Assembly (NCBI GenBank): GCA_001970955.1
Contig: MPUH01000026.1
Span: forward strand, 93,168-157,167
Length of the DNA stretch: 64,000 nt
From: Stentor coeruleus
Taxonomy: Eukaryota > Ciliophora > Heterotrichea > Heterotrichida > Stentoridae
Direction: 5' to 3'
A program made the translations under genes and the position numbers. How positions within the stretch are numbered: position 1 is the first letter of the stretch; every line of letters begins with the position of its first letter. The notes under the pieces were generated by a model. It ran no database searches. It was given only the letters and a program-made list of their open reading frames with translations, and had not been told where the DNA came from. Of the stretch, positions 53,701 through 64,000 are shown one piece after another.

Positions 53701-56700
53701 ACCTGTCCTCCTTTTTTGATCATGTTTTTCTGAAGTACTGGGTCTATACTTGGGTCTAGTTTTTCTTCAACATTTTCTAATAAAATTGGGTTCCCGAAAC
53801 GAATACCATTTTCTAAGGTTTTTAAGAAATTAGCGTCTGTGAGTTTTATAGTTTTCAAAGTTTCCCTATCCATTGTTTTAATCCATTTATTAGCTTGACC
53901 TTGTGGATCTATAATAAGTGGCCATCTTCTTCCTCTTGTGACAATAATTGCATTATCTATTGACAACTGATCTGCAGGTAAACCAGCCAAAGTCCATTCT
54001 CTAACCTCAACAGCATCAGCTAATATCCTTTCAGCTGAAAATACATTAAAAACAGGAACTCTTTGTGTTCTTGAAAAAGATATCCACCCATCCATCAAAC
54101 TATTCCTATAAGACATTGTAAACGGTCCTAAATATGCTACAAACCCAGCTGCTAACATAATATTCCCTACTAAATTCTTCAAATCCCCTTCTAAAGATTT
54201 AGCACTTTCAGCCCACCTTTTACTTTCACTACTAAGCCCTGAGACTAATTTCCCAGCTCTATCCAACCTTGCTTCAGTAAGTTCACTTTTTTTCCTAAGT
54301 TCCTCACCTTTTTTAACACTAGCTTGAAATGTTGCCTCAAGTTCAGAAACTTCTTTTTGTATCGCCCTTAAAGCTGTTTGTTTTTCATTCAATTGTTCCT
54401 GAGCTGCTTTTAAATTTGTTTCAGCTTGAGCTAAACGATTTCTTTTTGGTTCTATATTCCTAGATATTCTTGCATATTTATCCATAGCCATAACCCATTC
54501 ACATAAAGATCCTGCTGCTATAGAGACTTTAGCTACTGATTCTTTATTAAATTCAGGATTTGCCATATAAGTTTGAAGTTTTCGTAATGTCTGATTAGAA
54601 ATATCATCTTTAGGGAAATTCATACAGTTTTGTAAAAAGTTCATATCGCCTAAAAGTTTTTTCCCTGAGTCCCATGTTTGTTTTTCTTTAAATAGAAGAC
54701 ATACAGCGTTCATGACCATTTCTACACCTGGTGGAGGTTTTGGATAACTTTTTATTTCGACGATATCCCCTTTATTAAGATTCCCTAATGCTCGATTTGC
54801 TGCATTTAAAGCTGGTAATGCTTCATCTAAATCTTTTTGACATTCATCTTTAATTTCAGAAACTTCTTTCATTGTTATTGAACATTCAGCTTCATCTTTA
54901 GCACAAGCTTCTTCTTTAACTTTTGCATCAGCTTGTTTGCTTTGTAGTTCGATTTGCATTCGAGCGTTTTCTTCTGAACTTTTTTTGAGGATAATTTTCA
55001 GTTCAGCTTGTTCTTTTTGCATATCTGAGACCATTTCATTTGTTTCTTTAAGTCTTTTGAGTCCTGTGACGTATTTATTGATTTGTTCTGGGACTTTTTT
55101 TTGTTGTAAAGTAAGCATATCAAGATAAAGTTTGATAAGTTCAAGATAAGATGTTGGTGTTGTATAGTTTTTACGTCGAAGTTCAAGTTCGTAGTCTTTT
55201 GATTTTTTAGTTACTGAGGAGTGGATTTCAACACAAATATTACAGAGTTGGTCTTTGAGATCTTTGATACCTAAGTGTTCGTTTTCATTGAAAAACCTTT
55301 GGGCGACAGAGAAAAGGGCATCTCTTGGCCAAGCACTATACCAATCTAATGTACAACAGTTTACAATAGATGGGAATTGACGACATCTAACCCTAAACTG
55401 TTCACCAACAGGACTAAAAGCTAAAATTATATGTAAATTGTCTCTACACAACTGAACATAATGCTGAAATATCGCATCTTTAGTATCAGGTCTTCCTGCT
55501 TCTTTAGCACTCTGTCTAACAAGTCCAATAATTTCTTCAGTATCTGCAATTTCATATAAATTCGGCACTTCACCTGTATTCAAAACATTATTTATATCTT
55601 CTAAAAAGCTCTCTTTAACAATTTGTGTATCTGAAAATATAAAAGCAATCTGTTCATTTTGAGCACCTGCGCTTTTAAGTAAAACTTTTAAATCTTCTCT
55701 AAACTGAGCAACACCATAAATCCTTGTGATTTCTATAGAAAATGGTCTATATCCAGCCATACTTACAGCAAGACGTGCTAAAGATTGCCTTCCACTACCC
55801 CCAACACCTACTAATAAAGCATTTCCTCTTGGTTGTCTAAGTATCCTACATATTCTCGTTAAATGATTTACAGCATCTTTAAAAAACACTAAATTCATCC
55901 TACTTGAAAACTCTGAGTTATACTGTTCTAAAGCTATAGCAAGTCTATCAAAAAGCTTATTCCCATATTCAATTTTCACATACTCTTTATAAGGTCCACT
56001 CATAAAATCCCCAAAAATTATATCAGTCCATTTGTCTCGACTTGGGATATCTACATTTAAATTCATACGCATTTTCCTTTCTAATTCCTCATTAAACCAG
56101 TTTCTATCTTTATCATCAACAAGTCTATCTCTGAAAACCCTACAACATTCATGTAACCAAAGTAATAATAAAGTATCAACAGTCCTAAGATTTTCATATG
56201 ATATCATAAGCATTCCTTGAACAACTTTACTTAAATCTCTAAGATTAAAAGTATAATGGCTTTTACTTGGTGTTGGTAAAAGGTCATTGCATATTTTGAT
56301 ATAATTTTCAACACTGGTTTTTACAATAGGATCAGCATGATCAGATAAATTTTCATCAGGGTGTTCATCTAAAAAACCTCTTAATATAGATGAAAAAATA
56401 GCTTCCATTGATGATTGGGCTAATTGTATTTGCCATATCATATTAAAATGCCTGAAAAACCTTGGTGATACCTGATTCCTCCCTCCTCCTGGTGGGGCAC
56501 AAGCAGCGACAAAAATCACATCCTCCACATTTTTGAAAAAATAATTCTTTAAATCATAAAAACCAGCTTCAATTATCTGCCTTAATAACTCTATAGGAGG
56601 TTGTGAGCCAAAAAGATCTAAAGCTGGCATATTAACATCATCAATAAACATAATCATTTTTTTACCTGGAGGTGGTCTACGTATTTTTTTTCTTGGAGCT

Positions 56701-59700
56701 TCAAGTTTATCTTCAAAAACATCATTTATATTTTGTGTACTAGTTTGAGCTGAACAGTTTATAACAGTTGATACAAACCAATCATTATTCCCTGAATTAA
56801 GGTAATCTTTTATAATAACAGTTTTACCAACACCAGTATTCCCACTAAAAAGCAAATGATGAGATTTTTTAGCTAAAACTTCTAATATAAACCTATCACG
56901 AACTGTATCAACTGTTGGGACTAAAATCATAAAAAAAGGTTGTTTGCTGTTATAATTAAAACTTGGTACTCTACTTTCCCATGGGACGAATTCACACATA
57001 TCATCATCAATACAATAATCAAAAACTGTATTAGAATAAGGGAAATGCCTATACAAACTTTCGATTTCAACTCGTATTTTTTTATCAAATAATAAACGTG
57101 AGGTGTCGTTAAGATTAGCTCCTAAAGACCAGGTTAAGGCAAAAATTAGATAAACATTGATAAGGTTTTCAGCATCATCAGGACGTTTTTTCGCTATAAG
57201 TTCTTGTTTGACTAAAGATGTTATAAGATTTAAACATGAAGTTACAAGATTAGAACTACTAGACTGGATTTCTTCTTTACAATCATGTTTGACAAAAGGT
57301 AATAAAGTTGAGATGAATTTTTTAGTTTGTTCGACAACATGATCAGCATAAGTTGGTAATTGGATTTTAAATTTAGCATGCCAAGAATCAATAAGAGGTA
57401 ACCAACCTAAATGAACTGGGTCTAAATAAACCATGCCACATCTACTGACTGTAGCTGGAGAAGCTTGAGCTAAATCCTGTACTTCAAAAAGCATAGTAAT
57501 AGTATCAGGGAGTTTTATACGTTCACCACTGGTCAAACAGAGCATTTTGTTATCATCAAGTACAGTATTCATACTTTCAATCCATAAAGAGTCAACTGGG
57601 CCATCAAAAACAATCCATTTCTTAGCTGGGGTATTATCAGATTTAGCATTTCTAACCAATATCGGGACTATCCCATCTGTGAAATCCCCAGTCAAACTAG
57701 TCTGTCCATATAATTCTCCCATGCTTATAGCTTTAGGGTTTAAAGGATAATAAAATATTTTCTGATGGTCTGGGTCTTTTTTCTTAGTTTCATCAGCTTC
57801 TTCTTCACCATGTAATTGAGCTAAAGCATCAGCTAAGGTTTTATATAAATTAGTCTTCCCTGTAGCAGCTGGACCAACAATCATATTCCCATGTCTTACA
57901 AGCATAGTTTCAAACAATTGTATGATTTTTAATACATATGCATCTAATTCTTGTAAACCTTTTTTAAGTAATTGTTCACGTATTGATCTTTCTAAATTCC
58001 CATAATCTACAAATGGGACAACTACCTCAGGGAAAAGATCGGTTATGATACCTCGAAAAAGAGGAAGGTCTTGTTCTAAGAATTTAGGGACATTAGAATC
58101 TCTCATAGCACGAATAAGTATCACATCTTCTGATAAATGAGGGTTTTTTCTACGTAATTGACCTGCCATGACAAGAACTGATTTTACAGCCCTCATGCCA
58201 AAGTCGTAATGGTCTTGTTTAGAAAGCTGTTCTGAGGCTAGTTTGTAGAGTTGGACCATTTTTCTTGCTAGGACTCGAGCTTTTTCAAAACCTTCAGAGA
58301 AAAGCATGATTTCAGCAATCATAGCATAGTCAGGGATCATCATAGCTACAGGGCGGAAAAGAGCTTTTAGATTATCAGGGAGTTCTGTACGGCCAGCATA
58401 GCCAGGATTCATAGTAATAAATACACCAAAACGCTTATCNCTGTACGGCCAGCATAGCCAGGATTCATAGTAATAAATACACCAAAACGCTTATCAAGTT
58501 TGATATTCCTACCAAAAAACTCAAATTCTTCTTGATTATTCCTCACAGCATGTTGTATTGTTAATATCTGCTGGGCAATAACCGAAAGAACTTCAATATC
58601 AATTCTATTAAATTCATCAAAACAGNCAAGTTTGATATTCCTACCAAAAAACTCAAATTCTTCTTGATTATTCCTCACAGCATGTTGTATCGTTAATATC
58701 TGCTGGGCAATAACCGAAAGAACTTCAATATCAATTCTATTAAATTCATCAAAACAGGACCAAGCACCAGCTTGGGCTAATCCAGAGAAGAACCTAGCCA
58801 TAATATTCACATCTAAACCATCAGAACAATTAAATACAACACATTGTATAGCTAAAGCTTTACCCAAATCCTTAGTAGTCTCTGTTTTCCCAGTACCAGC
58901 AGGTCCAGCAGGTGCTCCTCCATAATAAAGATGTAAAGCTCCAGTTAATGTTAAATAGCATTTATCTGTAAGTGGAGTTATAACCAATCTTGGTCCATTA
59001 CCTAAATATTCATAAGAGTATCTAAATTTAGCATTAGTTTGACGTACTCTACAATCATCAATATCTTTTTCCCAATAATATCTTAATTGTTTACTCCATT
59101 CAAAATCCCATAAACTTTTAACATCTTTTTGTACTAAACTATCAATAACATCTCTTCCATGTACATCTAAAGTTATCAATGCACCCATTAAAGTTCTCTG
59201 AAGTCCAGTTAATTCTCCTCTTACAACACCAACACTATCTTTAATTTGTAATCTAAGAAATTCCCAAAACTCTTTTATAGCACCTTTATTACGTTCATGT
59301 TCTACATTATCTATAGCTTCAGTTGCCCAAAAAGTCCATTTGATTTGATCGACTACAAGTAAAGATTGTGCTGGGATATTATATTCAAAAAACCAAGCTC
59401 GACGATTAAGTTCATCTTTAGGGTAAACTTGAATAGCTTTTTTCGTTAAATCATATAATGAAAGCTTCATCATTTCTTCAATTTTTGTCAACCAATGCTC
59501 AACATTTCCTTCAGGGACAACAGATTGTGAAAAATCAACAGTTTCATGTTCCCCACTGATCATCCCAGTAACAGTAAGCCCTTCTTTTTCTTCTTTAAAA
59601 ATAATCTTGTCCATATTATCAAAGCATTTTCTCAAATGGTCTTGAACTTTACGTGGATTTCTAGTCTGACTGAGGATTTCCAAAAGCTCTTCATCAGCTA

Positions 59701-62700
59701 AAAAGTAAAACCTTGGGAATGCTAGTCTTTTACTTTCTAAATACTCATCTAAAGATTTCTTGATTTCTTCTAATATTTTATTATTACGTTTAAACTTGTC
59801 TAAAAGTCCTTCTGATATACATGCTTCAATTACAGCAGGGTTTTTATTAGTCCTTAACATAAGTTCCCTCCAAAACCTATCAACACCTTGGAATTTCGTT
59901 GTTTCTCTTGGTAATTGTTTTTGTATATCTGGAGCACTAAATATATTTTCTAAATACATCCATTGTTTCTGACATATAAGCCATTCATCAATAACATCTT
60001 GAACAAGTCTAAGTTTTTTATCCCAATCTTCAATCATCCCTTTGATTTCTGCAACATGTCTATTACCTAACATTGTTTGTACTGATACTTGATGATCTTC
60101 AAGTTGTGTTAAAATATCTTCAACTTTTGTTATATAAAATTTATCTTTTTGTTCTCGGTAGTTGCTAAGTTCGAAATTTGTCGTACTCCAAGCTTGTCTT
60201 ATTTCTTCTACTGTGTTTTCTAATGAGAATTCCCCAGCTGCAGTTGCTGATATTTCTTCAACTTTGTCTCGGATTTGCATTACTCCATGGTCTATAAGTT
60301 CGGATAATGAAAAAAATCCTCCTTCAGTGTATTCTTTTTCTTTAGGTAAAGCGTTATGGATTTTTATCCAATGACGGGTTTTTAGTGCTTCGATACCTAA
60401 GCATTCAATTATTGGTAAGTATGCTGAGACTTCTTTGACACGGGTGTAAAAATCTTCAGCAACAAGATCTTTACCTTCTTTTGAGTACATCATAAGTTCC
60501 CTTTTAAGATTCCCAGACTCTTTTTCAAATCTGGATATGGATTTTTTCAGATCAGGACCAAGGCTTAAAAAATCGTCGTTCATAAGTTTCCCATGAAACT
60601 CATCCCATTCTTTTCTTAGGTTCCAGAGCTTGTTTTTAGACTTGAATTTAAAAGAAGTGTCTTCAAGTTCTTTTATCCTTGTAACACCTACAGCAAAAAC
60701 TTCTTGGAAATGTTTGAATTTCTCAGCGTTGTTTTCACACTTTTTAAGACGGGTTTCGATTTTCTTCAATTCGTTCAGAGCTTCAGTAGGATGGGCTTCT
60801 ACTAATATTATTGACCCTTCGTCTAGTTTTTTACTTAAGTCTTCAGAAAGTGTGACTTTGAGCTTTTCAACTCTTGATGCAAGTTTTTTTTCCATATCAG
60901 GTTTTTTCTTTTCTATAAAATCATTCGCTAGTTCAATATTAGTTTTACAAATCTTAATATTAGAGTCAAGTTGTATGAATTTCGGATTAGTTCCTGGTGA
61001 GTCTGAGAATTTCTCACGACGCAAAGTTTTTTCGATTTCTTCAAGTTCAGCTCTTGAGGACTCAATAACTTGTATAGCAGTTTTACTTGTAGTTAAATCT
61101 TCCATGTACTTAATGAAATCAGATAATGGACTTGGTTGTTGGCTTAGTTTAAGGTTCATTTCGCTTAATTCTTGATTAGATTGGTCTGCTTTAGAACTAG
61201 CCATAGAGTTCAAATATGACTTCAAATCATTTTGTGCACTAGTCAAACTTTGATGTAGATGGTTCTTTATAGCTTTACCATCTATATTCAAAATCCCTTT
61301 AACAGTATTATTTGGTCCTGAATGAACATACATAGACACATCTTTTGTCATTGTTTCTTTAATTTTATTAAGCTCATCTTTTATCTGTTGTACAGTATGT
61401 CCTTCAGCTCTATATATTTCAAAATTCCAAGTTTCAACATAATCATTAACATAACGAGCTTTTTCGAAATATGTTTCAACATATGCTTGAGCTTCAACAA
61501 AGTCATCATGGAATTTTTCCCTAATCCTTTTTCTTGTATCTTGATAAAACTCTGAGGATTTTATTATATCAGCCATCTGTAAAGGACTTAGTCTATCTGT
61601 AGCTAAAATATCATCAAATCTATAAGTTAATCTTGATAAATTGCCTATTTCACTTAAGATTCCTTCTAATATTCCTTCAAGTTTTTCTAAGAATTCTTCT
61701 TCATTTGGGTCAAAAACTATACAGTCTTTTCCGTAGATAACTTTTGTTGTGAAGATTTTGTTGCTTCTTCTTTCGGTTAAGTTTTTATAGAATTTTTTCG
61801 TCCTGTCTAAGATTAATATGACTATGGTTTCTGAGGACATATAGTCGACAAGGCGGATATAGTTTCCAAGCATACTTTTGTGCTCTTCAGCTAGTTGAAG
61901 TTTGTGTTTACGTTCTTTTTCTTCGAGTTTCTGTTGGACCATGGATTTTTTCTTGTTTCTTTGGCCGAGCTTGGCTGGGTCCATATCTTCCATTTCTGGC
62001 AATTGGGCGCTTTCATGGACTGTTTGCTTTACAGACTCACATTCGTTACCAAGTTTTTCCATTGTTACGTCGAAGTCCTTTTTCGCTTGAGTCCGTTGTT
62101 GCTTTTGGGTTTCAACATAGCTACTAAGGTCGTTGCTTTTATCAGGAATATCCAACAAATGGCAAGTCGTCATAGTATAAAGTAACTCATTAATCTTTGG
62201 TAAACTCTCAATAAACACGGGTTTGGCATGAAACAAATTCCTCTTCAGCCTATTCCTCGTAGCACAATAATGATTATAACGTACATTCCCTCTCCACAAA
62301 GAAAAAACTTTCCCATTCAAATAATGTTTAAAAAATTTCATACTCGTCAAAAGGTTAAAAAGTTTACTTTGATGCATCCAATCAGCCAAAGAATAAAAAG
62401 TTGTAACAGATCCATCACTAGTCTTAGGCATAACATGAACAACTCCTTGTGCTGATATCGTAAAATATTCTGGATGTATTTCTTTCTCAGGTACTACAAT
62501 CAAATCATAAGGTCTAAAAATTTTGCTATTAGCTGAAGCTTTATTACAATATAAAAATTTCACTGGTGTTGTATTCCCGTTTTTAGCAAAAAAAGATATC
62601 GCGTCTTCACCTGTAATGATTTTTTTTAGTTCTTTAAATATCATACTTTCTCTATCAACAAATAAAGTTTCTTGTGCTCCTGATACCAGTCCAGATCTTG

Positions 62701-63055
62701 ACTTGCTAGAGTTACTAAGCATTTTGGTTAAGGCATGGAAATCAAACTCGCGGTTTCCTGGTGTTGCTTGATTATCTTCTTCATTAGATTCTTCATATGT
62801 TATTGGGGGAAGCTTAGTATTTGTGAGAATCGCCCCAGTTGGACGATTCCTTGCTGATGCAAAAGGAAGGTCCCATTCTTCGAGTTCTTTTTTCAGGTCA
62901 GCTTTGTAAAGCCCTTTGAAGTGACTTTTTGAATAACTCAGCCCTGGGTTTAGGCCCAGAACGGCTGTTGAAGCCAAATCGCTTTCTCTGCCTGCTAGTC
63001 TTGCGAGACGACTACGCGGCTGTTTTTCTGATCCGTGAGGTAACCGTTCGTCCAT
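50796..63055 (-). CDS. Axonemal dynein heavy chain, single-headed inner-arm type (split by two assembly joins)
   Basis: Removing the overlaps at N 58440 (56 nt) and N 58626 (132 nt) leaves 12,072 nt, a 4023-aa ORF, so the apparent break near 58410 is artificial. From the N-terminus: tail (about 1-1000), linker, AAA1 with GPAGTGKT (about 1385) and [11 protein letters not shown]2 [11 protein letters not shown]3 [11 protein letters not shown]4 GVGGSGRQ, stalk coiled coils with the microtubule-binding tip ([33 protein letters not shown]), AAA5-6, and C-terminal domain ending [17 protein letters not shown]1-3 P-loops are intact; AAA4 reads GGSGRQ. Length and ending fit the DNAH3/7/12 group that drives ciliary bending. 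Stop TAG. Confidence 0.93.
58385..58495. repeat. Unmerged overlap at N 58440 (offset 56)
   Basis: An exact 55-bp copy lies on both sides of the N; removing one joins the two dynein ORFs. Confidence 0.94.
58495..58757. repeat. Unmerged overlap at N 58626 (131 bp, offset 132)
   Basis: 58495-58625 repeats as 58627-58757 with one T/C difference. In frame, so it duplicates about 44 residues around [12 protein letters not shown]. Confidence 0.93.
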
Positions 63056-63915
63056 AATTATAACCTACCATATTTCAGTGTTTTTGCTTGGGGGAACACT
63101 GGAGAAGATGTTGTATGTTTATTGAGGATTTTAGAAAATATATNGTATGTTTATTGAGGATTTTTGAATGATAGGGAATTATTATGTAAAGGTTGAGAAG
63201 AAAAATTTTTTTTTTTTGTGAGGGTTGAGAGACTTGAGAAATTGAATATGAAGTTTTTGGGTTGGTTGAGGGGTTTTTGTAAGGATTTTTTGTATGAAAT
63301 AAGTAGGGCTTTTATTGAAATTATTTTTTGGTAGGGATGTTTTAGTGTGATTGTTGTTTTAGTTTAGGAATTAGATGATTGGATAAATAAGCTAGGTTTT
63401 GAATGTGAGTGGTTAAAGTGCTTTGGATGGTTTTGAATAATATTGTATGAGAATTGGGAAATATTTAAAAATGGATAATATGTTTATATGATTTATAAGC
63501 TCTGTTTAAGTTTTTATTTGATTTATGAGCTCTGAAATTGAATAAATAAAAAAATACTGAAATTAGGTTAAATTATTATTTCCTTCCTAAGTGTTAAAAA
63601 ATAGGTAAAAATTTTAATACACCAATTTAATCGAAGAAATTTTAAATTACTTTTAACCTTTTTTATCTTTTATTTTGGATGACCACTTCGAAAAAATTGC
63701 TTGGCAAAGATTATGAGGATAATTTAAGCTTATCATTTAGATAATTAAATGGATTTTCTTAAGTTTTTTATCTATAGTTTTTTGAAATTCTTCTCTTAGT
63801 AAACTGTATGAAATTTGCCTTAAGTTATCTTTTGTTATATAATTATAGCTTATCATTAGCATCTCGATGATATAAATATAATAATTTAATACCAAAATAA
63901 TTGAGGTTTTTAATT
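63056..63915. other. Intergenic, 860 bp, with dynein 5' flank
   Basis: Strongly C-poor and G-rich on the plus strand to about 63500. It contains the N 63144 join and runs of A/T; no gene seen. Confidence 0.7.
63113..63170. repeat. Unmerged overlap at N 63144 (offset 32)
   Basis: A short copy (about 20 bp clean) follows the N in the dynein 5' flank. Confidence 0.75.
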
Positions 63916-64000
63916 ATGCCACAGATATCTAAGAAGCAAAGCCTTAGTGAAAAAATATCACAACAAGGGCTGGACAATAATCAAGCGATAATTCATAACT
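63916..64000 (+). CDS. 5' end of a gene cut by the window edge
   Basis: An ATG at 63916 is followed by 27 sense codons (MPQISKKQSLSEKISQQG and on) to the window end. Codon choice is like the neighbours, and an AT-rich leader precedes it. Too short to identify. Confidence 0.5.
   Translation, partial: MPQISKKQSLSEKISQQGLDNNQAIIHN

Noticed and set aside
58409-58800. Two separate dynein genes or an in-frame duplicated AAA1 segment
   Set aside because: The break and the repeated segment coincide with Ns flanked by copies; collapsing them yields one 4023-aa dynein of normal length.
1-64000. Genome-wide use of an alternative ciliate genetic code
   Set aside because: Long ORFs end cleanly at TAA and TAG, internal stops in good genes are removed by 15-nt introns, and Trp is always TGG. 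Only relics contain internal stops.

Overview
The window looks like a stretch of macronuclear genome from a heterotrich ciliate, most likely Stentor or a close relative. The evidence is a very AT-rich, gene-dense sequence with long unbroken ORFs read in the standard code, cilia-type genes (axonemal dynein heavy chain, tubulin tyrosine ligase-like, CCDC81-like), many signalling kinases, and introns of exactly 15 nt. I place four such introns with confidence and a fifth with a caveat. All five have GT..AG ends, an A at position 10 and a pyrimidine at position 13. I could not run a database search, so every family call comes from motifs read by eye.

Layout, left to right. 0.2-1.6 kb: a CDPK-like pseudokinase. 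1.9-5.8 kb: a coiled-coil protein and a ubiquitin-like/ankyrin/PH/AGC kinase, both minus. 6.1-9.4 kb: a TTLL enzyme and a probable F-BAR/PH gene. 10.0-10.6 kb: a broken secreted-protein relic. 10.7-13.1 kb: a two-HTH protein and a B-box-like protein, tightly spaced. 13.1-16.8 kb: a long charged-helix protein with a Cys-rich tail. 17.0-20.4 kb: a two-TM protein and a metallophosphoesterase. 20.4-28.1 kb: a hypothetical gene and a BEACH/WD40 giant. 28-32 kb: an AT-rich gap, a coiled-coil gene and an ACBP-like gene. 32.0-33.9 kb: a degenerate USP-like RanBP2 zinc-finger protein. 34.3-38.8 kb: two paralogous Kelch-type genes. 38.8-40.6 kb: GPN3 and a TIPIN/Swi3 protein. 42.0-50.6 kb: a small coiled-coil gene, OLA1, a CK1-like kinase, CCDC81-like, an RBR E3 with membrane segments, and CSN1. 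50.8-63.1 kb: one dynein heavy chain. 63.9 kb: the 5' end of another gene. No tRNA, rRNA, CRISPR array, transposase or bacterial-type operon was seen.

The assembly needs care. There are 11 single Ns, and each sits between two copies of the same 30-405 bp sequence, which points to overlapping contig ends joined without merging. Taking one copy of each overlap, and removing the 15-nt introns, restores intact frames for the dynein (4023 aa), the long helix protein (1142 aa), the phosphoesterase (242 aa), the ACBP-like gene (317 aa) and GPN3 (270 aa). A 52-bp tandem copy without an N has the same effect on the CDPK. Some copies differ by SNPs, so unmerged haplotypes are likely.

I did not find a convincing new multi-gene system. 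The most interesting signals are a base-composition asymmetry in intergenic DNA that tracks gene direction, the lack of any TGA terminator in 26 genes, a CDPK with all three catalytic residues replaced, a ubiquitin-like/ankyrin/PH/AGC kinase architecture, a Kelch paralog interrupted by a 9-bp tandem duplication, and a relic ORF whose internal stops are mostly TAA.
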